Shown here: piece after piece, positions 54,895 to 63,131 of the stretch
How the letters are laid out: every line of letters begins with the position of its first letter
How positions within the stretch are numbered: position 1 is the stretch's first letter
Assembly: GCA_947566125.1 (NCBI GenBank)
Contig: CANOIR010000002.1
Coordinates: forward strand, 31,837-95,836
Source: an uncultured Ruminococcus sp.
Lineage (GTDB): Bacteria > Bacillota > Clostridia > Oscillospirales > Ruminococcaceae
Length of the DNA stretch: 64,000 nucleotides
Direction: 5' to 3'
Position numbers and translations under genes: made by a program
The notes under the pieces: model-generated
Seen by the model: only the letters and a program-made list of their open reading frames with translations
The model's database searches: none
What the model was told of the DNA's origin: nothing

Positions 54895-57702
54895 TTAAAA
54901 TTCACCATGAATCATTTCTTTTAAAATTGTAAGATCCATTATATTTAAACGTCCGTTTTTGTCCATATCATATTTTGATTTTTCTTCATAAGTAAGAGGT
55001 TTTATTTTAACTATATACTTTTGCAGATTTACAACATCTGAAATTTTCAGCTTGCTTTCTAAATTTATTACATTCACAAAATCATAAAATGCATTTTCTT
55101 TAACCTCTGTTACACGATATAATTTACCGTCATTTTCAACCATCGCTGGAATTATTACATCGTTACTGCCAGAATATCCACTGTTGTTTTTCCATGCACT
55201 TCCATCTCCAACAGTTGCTGTCATGGAGTCATCATTAAGAACATATCTTATACCTTGCGAATCCTTGCCATTTGTGATTTTGTAAACTAGTTTATTCATA
55301 TCTGTTTTTTCAAGATCAAGTTCATAATATGGATAAAGTTCAATTGTTCCCATGGCAGGAAAATCCTCATTTATAATGCAGCCTTTGTCATCTTTTTTTG
55401 TAGTATATCCAATTAGCTTATAAATATTACCATTTTCATCTGTATATTCTTTCGGACAATCTTTATCAAGAAGAGAAAGTGCAGTTACTGCTTTTACATT
55501 TTTAATAGTTTGACCAAGTTTATCTTCAAATCCATACGATCCTATATAATTTACATCGCCGTTTGGAAGATGATATGTTACATTATAGTCTGAATAACCG
55601 CCTTCTATAAAAGCAATGGGTTGAATTTGTACATTTTTATTTCCACCCAGTGATGTATATGTATCTTTACTCCAGTAATTTCTGCTGTCATTTATATTAA
55701 GTGCTGAAAGTCTTGTTACATCACTAATGGTAGCTTCCTGACAATTAAATGCACAGCCATAGAATGGAATATTCATAGCATAATATCCATCTTCTGATAG
55801 CTCCTGATTACGTGTGTTGATTCCATACGTTGTATAAGCAGAACTATAATTTGTACTTTCGCCTTTGAATTCAGCATACCATTTTCCAAGTTGAATAGGA
55901 CTGTTTATCCCGCTTACTTTATAAATAAATGTAAATCCATAGTGACCGTCCTCATTAAATGTATAACTTTTATCAAGTAAATTTATTGGATCATTTTCAG
56001 TAACAGAAACAGCGTTGGAATTCATATAATAACCTGCTGGCTTTAGGTCATCATATTTAGGCATCTCGTCATCTTTATTTCCTGAAATATTTATACTGCC
56101 CATATAATTCGCACCAAGGCTGTTATCAAATTGCAGATCTTCATTTGCAAAACGTGTACAGAATGAAGTATCATAAGCAGAATCTTCATTTATATTAGAT
56201 ATTCTCAAATACACATCCCAATTGCCACCAGGCATTGTTTTTGGAAGAGTAAGATCTAAAGTTTCAGTTTTTGAAAATCCTGAATCCCACGTCTTAGCGT
56301 TAATATCTGTATCATATGTATAAGTTATATCGCCTTGTTTAAGAATAACCTCAGTTTCCTTATCTTTAGGAGCATTAGAAAATCCGGTGTTTTCAACTGT
56401 AAAATTCAGTTTAAATTCCTTACCTGGTGCAGATTCACTGCTAAGTTCGCTGTTCCTTAAAACAAATCTGTACCCTATATGCGACCTTATAAATTGCCAT
56501 ACATTTGTTCCATAAAATGCACTGTTATCACAGGAAACGCCGAGTTTTTCATCAAGATTTTTATCAAATATAAAATCATCATATCCCATCAGCTTCCAGC
56601 TTGCCTTAAAGCCATCACTTGTCTGTTCAATATTACCTTCATAATCGAATTTGCTAAGACCAGCATTATTATACAAATCAGCAATTTCACTTAATTTCTT
56701 TTCAGCTTCTTCACGAGTCGCATATGTTTTATTTGCAGTATGAGTTCTTAAAAGATTTCCATTTATTCTAAGCAAATTGGTATAGTACATTTCTGGTATA
56801 GCATTTTCTGGAAGCCATGTTAAATATTTAAGACGCCATTCATCATTTCCTGAAAATTCTCCTCCATATGCATAAGTAGTGGAGATCCATGCTGTTTCAC
56901 CAGATCTGTCAGAAAATGTTCCTAAATCTGAATCCGACCCCATATAGCCATCATTATAAAGACCGACACGAGCAGCTTGTGCTGCCAATTCCTTATCATC
57001 AATTGAATATGACATATCTTGAGGTGTAGTTTCAATATTACAATAATCTTTTAGCCATTGACGGAATGTGTTTGGTGTACGAACTACCAATGGAAGTGAT
57101 ATGGGAGTAATTTTCATAAACTCATTAAGAACCTTTGCTTTATGTTCAAGAGAAGTATATTTACCACCCCATTGTTCACCCCAACTACCTACAAGACCTG
57201 TTTCTACAAATGTTATAACATCTTCGTACTCGTAAAGCAGATTGCTTTCTCCAAGCTGTTTTATATGCTCAAGAACACTTTCAAAATCAGCAGGCTCAGG
57301 ATTAGTAGTTCCATTATCATCATAACGCAAACGTATTCCTACTGTTGTGCCATTTGTACGTGCAGATTTTAAAGTGTTTTCAAGGCTTGTAAAAAATGCA
57401 TCATCAAGCGGATAATCAATGCCATTTTTATTCATACCAGAAGAATACCCGCCTATTCCTATCAGCAACAATGAAAAGTTTGTTATATTTTTAGACCAAT
57501 CTTTACCAGGAGCAGCAGAAATCCATATTCCAGAAGTATATCCGCTGTCACATGATCCGAGGTCGTAACTTGTAGTTTCATTGTAATTTAAACCTGAATT
57601 TTTAAGCATTGGTTCTGCATTTACTTTTAAAATATATGTCATGCTGCAAAGCGTACAAACTGCAATTGCAACGGACGCAGTTTTTGTAAATATCCTTTTC
57701 AT
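54895..57702 (-). CDS. Secreted DUF4874/DUF4832 protein with dockerin-like C-terminus
   Basis: A 935-residue exported protein. It has a signal peptide (about 1-29, ending VNA), a DUF4874-like region (about 50-215; ETGLVGSWGEQWGG), a DUF4832-like region (about 225-465), beta-sandwich-type repeats (about 480-760), and a short BspA-like patch (VIIPAMVENDGKLYRVTEVKENAF). It ends in a type I dockerin-like pair. In that pair the second calcium loop (DMDKNGRLNIMD) is intact and the first (NLESKLKISD) has lost its leading Asp. Dockerins plug enzymes into cohesin scaffolds, as in cellulolytic Ruminococcus. No catalytic role can be assigned. Confidence 0.82.
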   Translation of the reverse strand: MKRIFTKTASVAIAVCTLCSMTYILKVNAEPMLKNSGLNYNETTSYDLGSCDSGYTSGIWISAAPGKDWSKNITNFSLLLIGIGGYSSGMNKNGIDYPLDDAFFTSLENTLKSARTNGTTVGIRLRYDDNGTTNPEPADFESVLEHIKQLGESNLLYEYEDVITFVETGLVGSWGEQWGGKYTSLEHKAKVLNEFMKITPISLPLVVRTPNTFRQWLKDYCNIETTPQDMSYSIDDKELAAQAARVGLYNDGYMGSDSDLGTFSDRSGETAWISTTYAYGGEFSGNDEWRLKYLTWLPENAIPEMYYTNLLRINGNLLRTHTANKTYATREEAEKKLSEIADLYNNAGLSKFDYEGNIEQTSDGFKASWKLMGYDDFIFDKNLDEKLGVSCDNSAFYGTNVWQFIRSHIGYRFVLRNSELSSESAPGKEFKLNFTVENTGFSNAPKDKETEVILKQGDITYTYDTDINAKTWDSGFSKTETLDLTLPKTMPGGNWDVYLRISNINEDSAYDTSFCTRFANEDLQFDNSLGANYMGSINISGNKDDEMPKYDDLKPAGYYMNSNAVSVTENDPINLLDKSYTFNEDGHYGFTFIYKVSGINSPIQLGKWYAEFKGESTNYSSAYTTYGINTRNQELSEDGYYAMNIPFYGCAFNCQEATISDVTRLSALNINDSRNYWSKDTYTSLGGNKNVQIQPIAFIEGGYSDYNVTYHLPNGDVNYIGSYGFEDKLGQTIKNVKAVTALSLLDKDCPKEYTDENGNIYKLIGYTTKKDDKGCIINEDFPAMGTIELYPYYELDLEKTDMNKLVYKITNGKDSQGIRYVLNDDSMTATVGDGSAWKNNSGYSGSNDVIIPAMVENDGKLYRVTEVKENAFYDFVNVINLESKLKISDVVNLQKYIVKIKPLTYEEKSKYDMDKNGRLNIMDLTILKEMIHGEF

Positions 57703-58159
57703 AAACAGATCAGCTCCTCTTTAACTTTTTTAATATTTAAAACATCTATCATTTGTTTAATTATACCATATTTAAAAAAATAAATCAAGAGTTTTTGCTT
57801 GATATATAAAACTAGATGTCGCCAGCTCAATCACTCTATGATCCCCACCTCTTTATTTTTTAATCATTTAAAGTATACAATGCCCAATATGTCATTAATC
57901 TAAGAAAAAGCAAAGCAGTCACAGGATCTACCAAAGATCATGTGACTGCTCTTATGAATATTATGCTTATCATTGAAATGTAGAAAGTTGTTGTTTTATT
58001 TGTTAGATAATTACCATTAATTAACCCTTCCCTATTTTATAGTAGAATACTGCAATAATATTGTCGATTTGATTTTTGAGAATTAGTATCAGTTAGTTAA
58101 AAAACAGAAGTTATCCAGAAACGATAAGTTGAGAATTAACATCAGCGGAGAGCCTTTTG
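57703..58159. other. Intergenic stretch, mostly featureless
   Basis: About 450 bases between the dockerin protein and the MATE gene. Apart from the terminator-like hairpin at 57901-57949 I see only AT-rich sequence, with no ORF having a credible start. Confidence 0.5.
57901..57949 (-). terminator. Terminator downstream of the MATE gene
   Basis: GCAGTCACA (57915-57923) pairs with TGTGACTGC (57941-57949), with inner GATC/GATC pairing. A TTTGCTTTTTCTT tract follows on the minus strand. It is about 210 bases beyond the MATE stop. Confidence 0.7.
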
Positions 58160-59518
58160 TCATTGTGATGACCCTTCCTTTGTGATATTCTTTATCCACT
58201 TATATTTCATATAGTGCTTGTAAACGGCAGGGATCTTTACAAATTCATCAAGTGTGAGAATAAACGCCACGGCGAGAACCGGCAGTTTTAAGACGAAAGC
58301 ACCGATCATACCAATTGGCACGACCACGCACCAGAGTGTTATTACATCGCACCACATACCAAATTTCGTATCTCCGCCCGAAGGGAAAATACCGGTAATT
58401 ATCGTTGAGTTCAATGAATTGCCTATAATATAATACGCCGCCATGAACATCATAAATTTCAGATAATACTGAGCCTGAGGAGCTAGGTGTATGAAATGCA
58501 GAATAAGCGGAGTGAGTGCAAGTATAACCAAACCCGAAGCTGCACCGATCAATATTGAAAAACGCACAAAGCTGCCGCCTGCTTTTTTTGCTTTTTCAAG
58601 CTCATTTCTTCCAAGCATACCGCCGATGATAATGCCAACGCCTGCAGCTATACCCCAACATAAACTTGCTATCATACTGCGAACAATGCTTGCAATTGAA
58701 TTTGCTGCAACAGCATCAGAGCCGAGGTGTCCCATTATTACTGAATACATCGTTACACCGCAGCCCCAGCCGATTTGATTTATAAGAAGCGGAACGGTAT
58801 ATTTCCAATAATCTTTATGAAGTTCTTTGTTCTTCGAACGAATCATAAGGCCGATACGAAGAGGTGGACAGTGTTTTTTTACCAAGGCGATAACTACTAT
58901 TATCGTTTCAAACACTTTTGACAGTACAGTCGCAAGAGCCGCACCCTCTATACCCATTTTCGGGAAAAATCCAATGCCAAAGATAAGCAAGGCATTTAGA
59001 ATAATATTCAGCACAACCGACAATGAGCCAATAAGCGAGCTTAGCTTTGCCTTGTCGCAGACCTTCATCATACCAAAGCACACCTGTGTGAAGCCTGTAA
59101 GCAGATATGAAAGAGATACTGTACGCAAATATTTTGCTCCTGCTGTTATAAGCATTTCATCAGGAGTAAATAAGGTCATGATATTCTTTGGAATCAAAAG
59201 CGTACTAAGCGTGAATACAAATCCTACAAGAAGCGAATATCTCATAGTTACCGCAAAGACTTCTTCTGCTGTTCTCTTGTCGCCCTTTCCCCAATATTGT
59301 GCCGCCAGGACTGTTAGTCCAAACACGAAAGCACCATAAAACAGGCTGAACACAAAGGCTATCTGTCCTGCAAGAGAAGATGCCGAGAGCGAATCTTGGT
59401 CAAGAAAGCCAAGCATAAAAGCATCACTAGCCGTAACAAGAGATGCCATAAGGTATTGAAAGGCTATCGGAGCGACTATACATGATAATTTTTTGTATAT
59501 TGCTTTATCGTAACTCAT
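58160..59518 (-). CDS. MATE-family efflux transporter
   Basis: A 452-residue membrane protein with about 12 hydrophobic helices in two homologous halves (the N-half starts IVAPIAFQYLMASLVTASDAFMLGFLDQ, and the C-half has TVPLLINQIGWGCGVTMYSVIMGHLG). MATE pumps export drugs or metabolites in exchange for Na+ or H+. The substrate is unknown. It appears intact, although its right-hand neighbours are degraded. Confidence 0.92.
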   Translation of the reverse strand: MSYDKAIYKKLSCIVAPIAFQYLMASLVTASDAFMLGFLDQDSLSASSLAGQIAFVFSLFYGAFVFGLTVLAAQYWGKGDKRTAEEVFAVTMRYSLLVGFVFTLSTLLIPKNIMTLFTPDEMLITAGAKYLRTVSLSYLLTGFTQVCFGMMKVCDKAKLSSLIGSLSVVLNIILNALLIFGIGFFPKMGIEGAALATVLSKVFETIIVVIALVKKHCPPLRIGLMIRSKNKELHKDYWKYTVPLLINQIGWGCGVTMYSVIMGHLGSDAVAANSIASIVRSMIASLCWGIAAGVGIIIGGMLGRNELEKAKKAGGSFVRFSILIGAASGLVILALTPLILHFIHLAPQAQYYLKFMMFMAAYYIIGNSLNSTIITGIFPSGGDTKFGMWCDVITLWCVVVPIGMIGAFVLKLPVLAVAFILTLDEFVKIPAVYKHYMKYKWIKNITKEGSSQ

Positions 59519-59646
59519 ATTTTTAATTTATTTCCTCCTAAATGTACAAATGTATTTTTTATCATTATAATACGTTTAAAAGAAAATTTCAATGGGTATA
59601 GTATAAATTTTAATAACATTATTTTATGTTTGCTGTCCAATCAGAT

Positions 59647-60374
59647 TTAGTCGTGTCTCTGTTCAGTATTGCTGTACATCTCGCAGAAACGTCCGGCAAA
59701 TGCAGGAGGCTCACCATGAACATTGAGATGAGAAATATCTCCAAAAGCTGTAACTCGAAAATACGCTATTCCATCTCGTCGTTCCTCTGTGCAGACTGTT
59801 GTTACAGATGTTGGAGCAGCCATAAAGCCGTGCCAAAGCAACATAGGCGATATACCTAGAAGATGACCGAGCATTACACATTCAACTCCAAAGTGACAGA
59901 AAAGTGCAATAGTATATTCATTTGGATGGAGTGCATTGTAATAGTTTTCTTTACGCTCATAGCCGTGTTTTGCAAGCAGCGAATCTAAACCGTCCTGTAC
60001 ATAGGCAATGCCACTCCTCATATCTGCTTCCGCCATAACAGGGACATCGGTCCATTTTTCCTTGTCGTAATATTCAGGAACAGAAGTTCAGTCCTGCGGT
60101 AGCATATCCCATGCAATGCGTCGCCGACCGTCAGGTCCGATGATAAGTTCCCTGTCAAATTCGTGCAGCCAATCAAGGGTTTCTGCTATACGTCCGCATT
60201 TTTTAACGTATATTCATCAGTTATCTTTGCTCTGCCAAGTGGAGATACATAATATTCGGCAATGTCCATTGGAGCGATTCTTTCGGAAAGCATCTTCGCT
60301 TCACGATATCCTTTTTCAGTAAGTGAATCAATTGTATAATCAGGGTCGCCATGCCTGATAATAAGAAGCTTCAT
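59647..60374 (-). pseudogene. Histidine phosphatase family gene, broken twice
   Basis: The 5' part reads MKLLIIRHGDPDYTIDSLTEKGYREAKML...YVSPLGRAKITDEYTLK (phosphoglycerate-mutase-type RHG motif). Then a one-base loss in an A-run near 60200 shifts the frame. The correct frame resumes as CGRIAETLDWLHEFDREL, meets an in-frame TGA where Trp is expected (PQD-stop-TSVPEYY, about 60088), and continues to 59647 with FCHFGVECVMLGHLLG (second His motif). The coding potential is otherwise continuous, so inactivation is recent, or the A-run lesion is a sequencing error. The nonsense codon makes a pseudogene likely. Confidence 0.85.
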
Positions 60375-60434
60375 AGTAATTTTCCTTTCTGTATGATATG
60401 TTTTATTATAACAACTAAAAAGAAGAAATTCCAA

Positions 60435-60638
60435 CCGAGATATGGTACAATAAGTTTAACACGAGCCAAAGCACCAACTTGGAGGAATTTCATATAAATA
60501 TTATAACACAATAAGCAAAGAAGCATCAAGCGGTAGTAAAACTAGCACATAGAAAAGGATTAAGATTTGTCAAGCATAATTAAAAGCATGATTCAGATAG
60601 CTATATCAAAACAAAACCATTCCTGAACCAAATCCTGC
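60435..60638 (+). pseudogene. Possible IS3-type OrfA remnant
   Basis: From about 60488 the plus strand reads SYKYYNTISKEASSGSKTST, then a stop, then KRIKICQA. This is faintly like the N-terminal helix-turn-helix of IS3-family OrfA proteins. Another stop and a frame change follow. The evidence is weak; it may be unrelated AT-rich sequence. Confidence 0.22.
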
Positions 60639-61025
60639 TTACTCACGAGTAACAAAGCCAAATTGTTTATAAAATTTATCCTTGTTTTTAGAAGCTCCTA
60701 AATATGTTCTAATATCAGGATTATTCTTTTTTAACTCATTAACCTTGCTAATAAGGTGTTTCATAATTTCTGTGTCAATATTTCTTCCTTGATATTCAGG
60801 CAAAACCATAAAATCTTGAATATATAGAAACATTGCAATATTACCTATAAGCCGTTCAAAGCCGACAATTTCATAATTGTCATATGTACAAACAGCAAAG
60901 ATAGTATTTTCAAGTGCTTTTTCTATTATAATTTTATCATTGCATCCACAGACAACAGAATCTGAAATTTTATTGAATTCTTCAGCTTATGGAATTGATT
61001 GTACAAACTTTATCATTATTTTCAC
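60639..61025 (-). pseudogene. GNAT acetyltransferase with early nonsense codon
   Basis: The ORF from the internal Met at 60833 covers only the C-terminal half (VLPEYQGRNIDTEIMKHL...KFYKQFGF). The same frame runs upstream without interruption through AEEFNKISDSVVCGCNDKIIIEKALENTIFAVCTYDNYEIVGFERLIGN to a start at GTG 61025 (AAAGG upstream). It is broken by one TAA at 60989-60987, after MKIMIKFVQSIP. One substitution therefore disables a whole GNAT gene. Confidence 0.85.
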
Positions 61026-61027
61026 AA

Positions 61028-61642
61028 TTACCTTTCAAAAATCACGCAGCCACATTCTATAGGATGATCTATAATCTTAACTTTTTTGCCAATATATTTT
61101 AAAATTAAAAATGCAACAGTAAAATCTCCACCAGCCATTAGAATATTAATTAATCCAACTGCAAGCAAAAATAAATTACCTGCAACAATGGCAATTATAG
61201 AAGGAATTATGCCAAGAAAAAGCATTGGTGCAAGAAGTGCTATGTAATATTGTAAAATTGATAATGGTTCTTTGCAATGACAATATGGCGTAAGGTTTTT
61301 CCATATTATACCGAACTCAATGCTTTTAAAGTTCTTTTTACAGAATAAAGCAAAGAATATTCCATGAATGCCTTCATGAATAGGAATAGATCTGAGCAAT
61401 GCTGCCATAATTCCAAAATAAGTTGTAAAAGTCAGACCTTCCGAAGGTTTAATGTTTACACAAAAATAAATTATAAATAAAATCACTGCCACTGGTCCAG
61501 AAGTTACAAATGCCATAATATTTGCTTTTAAAAATGAAATTGTAGATTCAGATTTCTTATATCCTTGATTTTTAAATTCATGACAAACATTTTCATAATT
61601 TTCAAAGCGTTTTGCCATTACTGGATCTTCTTTTTTATTCAT
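61028..61642 (-). CDS. DUF3267 putative zinc metalloprotease, membrane
   Basis: A 204-residue protein with about four to five membrane segments. It has an HEGIH motif (IPIHEGIHGIFFALFC, near residue 94), an HExxH-type zinc site as in DUF3267/M50-like proteins. The function of the family is unknown. A consensus promoter with an operator-like palindrome lies 36-60 bases upstream. It is followed after 2 bases by the broken GNAT, suggesting a former two-gene unit. Confidence 0.85.
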   Translation of the reverse strand: MNKKEDPVMAKRFENYENVCHEFKNQGYKKSESTISFLKANIMAFVTSGPVAVILFIIYFCVNIKPSEGLTFTTYFGIMAALLRSIPIHEGIHGIFFALFCKKNFKSIEFGIIWKNLTPYCHCKEPLSILQYYIALLAPMLFLGIIPSIIAIVAGNLFLLAVGLINILMAGGDFTVAFLILKYIGKKVKIIDHPIECGCVIFER

Positions 61643-61678
61643 ATTTATATCCTTTACTTGTTATATTATTTTTACATA

Positions 61679-61707
61679 ATTATATTATATTTTGACATAA
61701 TTGTCAA
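61679..61707 (-). promoter_or_regulatory. Consensus promoter of the DUF3267 gene, with palindrome
   Basis: Minus-strand TTGACA (61707-61702), 17-base spacer, TATAAT (61684-61679): a perfect consensus. The -35 is one arm of TTGACA-ATTA-TGTCAA, a 16-bp palindrome that could be a repressor site. A consensus promoter with an overlapping dyad suggests repression and induction. Confidence 0.75.
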
Positions 61708-61727
61708 GATGAGGCATAAGAAAAGGT

Positions 61728-62539
61728 ACGATATTTCAACGAGTAAACAAATTATTAAAAAAGCAGAAAGTAAGATTTTATCAATATAAGCCAAATCAAG
61801 CATAAACTTAATGCTTATTAGGAAAACTGCCTTTAAAAGAAGTATTAGACTTTAGAACATTGTAAGCTAAATGTTTGAGTGCATTGAAACTTTCAACAGA
61901 AAATTCTTTTCTTGCTATGCTTTCATCTTCTCTGAAATACATATTAAGAAACCAATGCAGTGAGTTTTCAATAGCATCTATGGTTATAATACAGCCCGAT
62001 ATTTCAAGAAGATGTAGGATAGCTGTTATCACGTTGCTTTTTTCTTTGCAAGCAACCTGACCCAAAATTAATCCAAACTCGTATGTGAATGCACTTACAA
62101 CGTGTAGTGGTCGCTTCTGTGAATCGAATGTTCTGCAAGCTTGTTTGCCGTTTATTGCAACAACTCTATGAACGTTTGCAAGAATACTTTTCATCCATTC
62201 ACTAAATACTGAATGAATCCTTTCGAGAATTATTTTCATTAAAACATATTCAAGTTTAATATATTTTTTCAGCCATTCTATTCTGCTATGAGCAAACATT
62301 TCTATCCTTGAATATGATGTTGTTCCGCATATTATGGCTGTAACCATAATGAAAAGTACCTCTTTCAAAGGGTACATTACACTATTTCTTCTTCGGATAT
62401 CTTCTATTCCTTCTAATATTTCTTCAAGACTTAATTTTTTCATTGTTTATCTTTCCTTTGACTTTTTCTTTTATTATATCATGGGTTTTTACTTTTGTCT
62501 TGCTTTTGTTCATTTTTTATTTACTCGTTGAAATACCGT
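61728..62539 (-). mobile_element. Internally deleted ISAs1-like insertion sequence
   Basis: The ends are 20-bp inverted repeats (61728-61747 and 62520-62539) differing at one base, sharing TATTTCAACGAGTAAA. They enclose a transposase remnant. At about 812 bp the element is far shorter than complete members (about 1.2-1.3 kb). No clear target duplication was found. A complete relative elsewhere in the genome could still mobilise it, since both ends survive. Confidence 0.75.
61808..62443 (-). pseudogene. ISAs1-family transposase, internally deleted
   Basis: A 211-codon open frame. It has an N-terminal DDE_Tnp_1-associated domain (SLEEILEGIEDIRRRNSVMYPLKEVLFIMVTAIICGTTSYSRIEMFAHSRIEWLKKYIKLE), then HRVVAINGKQACRTFD, where DGK (first catalytic Asp) is replaced by NGK. 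PLHVVSAF...GLILGQVACKEKSNVITAILHLL follows. After TIDAIE the chain jumps directly to the family C-terminus NSLHWFLNMYFREDESIARK, skipping about 100 residues with the remaining catalytic acids. A small lesion after KYIKLE is also likely. It is inactive. Confidence 0.85.
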
Positions 62540-62559
62540 GTAAAAGTCACCTACACCCC

Positions 62560-62588
62560 TTGACATTCTATCGTAATTATATTATACT
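62560..62588 (+). promoter_or_regulatory. Promoter of the EVE-like gene
   Basis: TTGACA (62560-62565), 17-base spacer, TATACT (62583-62588), about 55 bases before the ATG at 62651. It begins 20 bases outside the IS end. TGTCAAG at 62605-62611 is an inverted copy of the -35 region CTTGACA. Confidence 0.75.
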
Positions 62589-62650
62589 ATATACAAAAAA
62601 ACAGTGTCAAGTAGCATTATGAAATATACGCAGCTTAGAAGGAAAAAGCA

Positions 62651-63130
62651 ATGGAATACATGAGTTACGTTGAAAACAACCTGCGCAAAGATATTTTCGC
62701 TTATTTAAAGAAAAAATATAAAACAAAGCCTGAATATCTAAAGAAAAAGCAGGAAATGCGTCCTCCAAAAGAGTGGCTGATACCGTTCAATCCGAAGTAT
62801 TATGACATCATTCATGCATTTGATGATACAGATACAATAGACTGGAAGCAGGGCAAGTGTATAAAGAAGAATGATAAAGTTTTTATGTATGTGGGCACAC
62901 CTGTATCTGCTATTCCCTACAAGTGTAAGGTTATCGAAACGGATATACCATATGAATATCATACGTATGAACTGACGATAAAAAAACTTATGAAGATAAA
63001 ATTACAAAAGAGATATAAGCCAGAACAGTTCATATTTGAACGGCTGAAAACAGAATACGATATTTTTGCAGTCAGAAGTCTGAGAGGTGTTCCGAACAGT
63101 CTGAGCATTGCATTGAAAGGAATGATATAA
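62651..63130 (+). CDS. EVE-like (PUA-fold) domain protein
   Basis: A 159-residue soluble basic protein. The central segment (WLIPFNPKYYDIIHAFDDTDTIDWKQGKCIKKNDKVFMYVGTPVSAIPYKCKVIETDI, residues about 42-100) has the layout of EVE domains: W-x(3)-NPKYYD at the start, a 'GD'-like KKND turn before a hydrophobic strand, and a small G-rich loop. EVE domains bind modified bases in DNA or RNA and often accompany restriction or defence genes. No nuclease is fused or adjacent. An alpha/beta hydrolase gene follows immediately. The family call is moderate. Confidence 0.6.
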   Translation: MEYMSYVENNLRKDIFAYLKKKYKTKPEYLKKKQEMRPPKEWLIPFNPKYYDIIHAFDDTDTIDWKQGKCIKKNDKVFMYVGTPVSAIPYKCKVIETDIPYEYHTYELTIKKLMKIKLQKRYKPEQFIFERLKTEYDIFAVRSLRGVPNSLSIALKGMI

Positions 63131-63131
63131 T

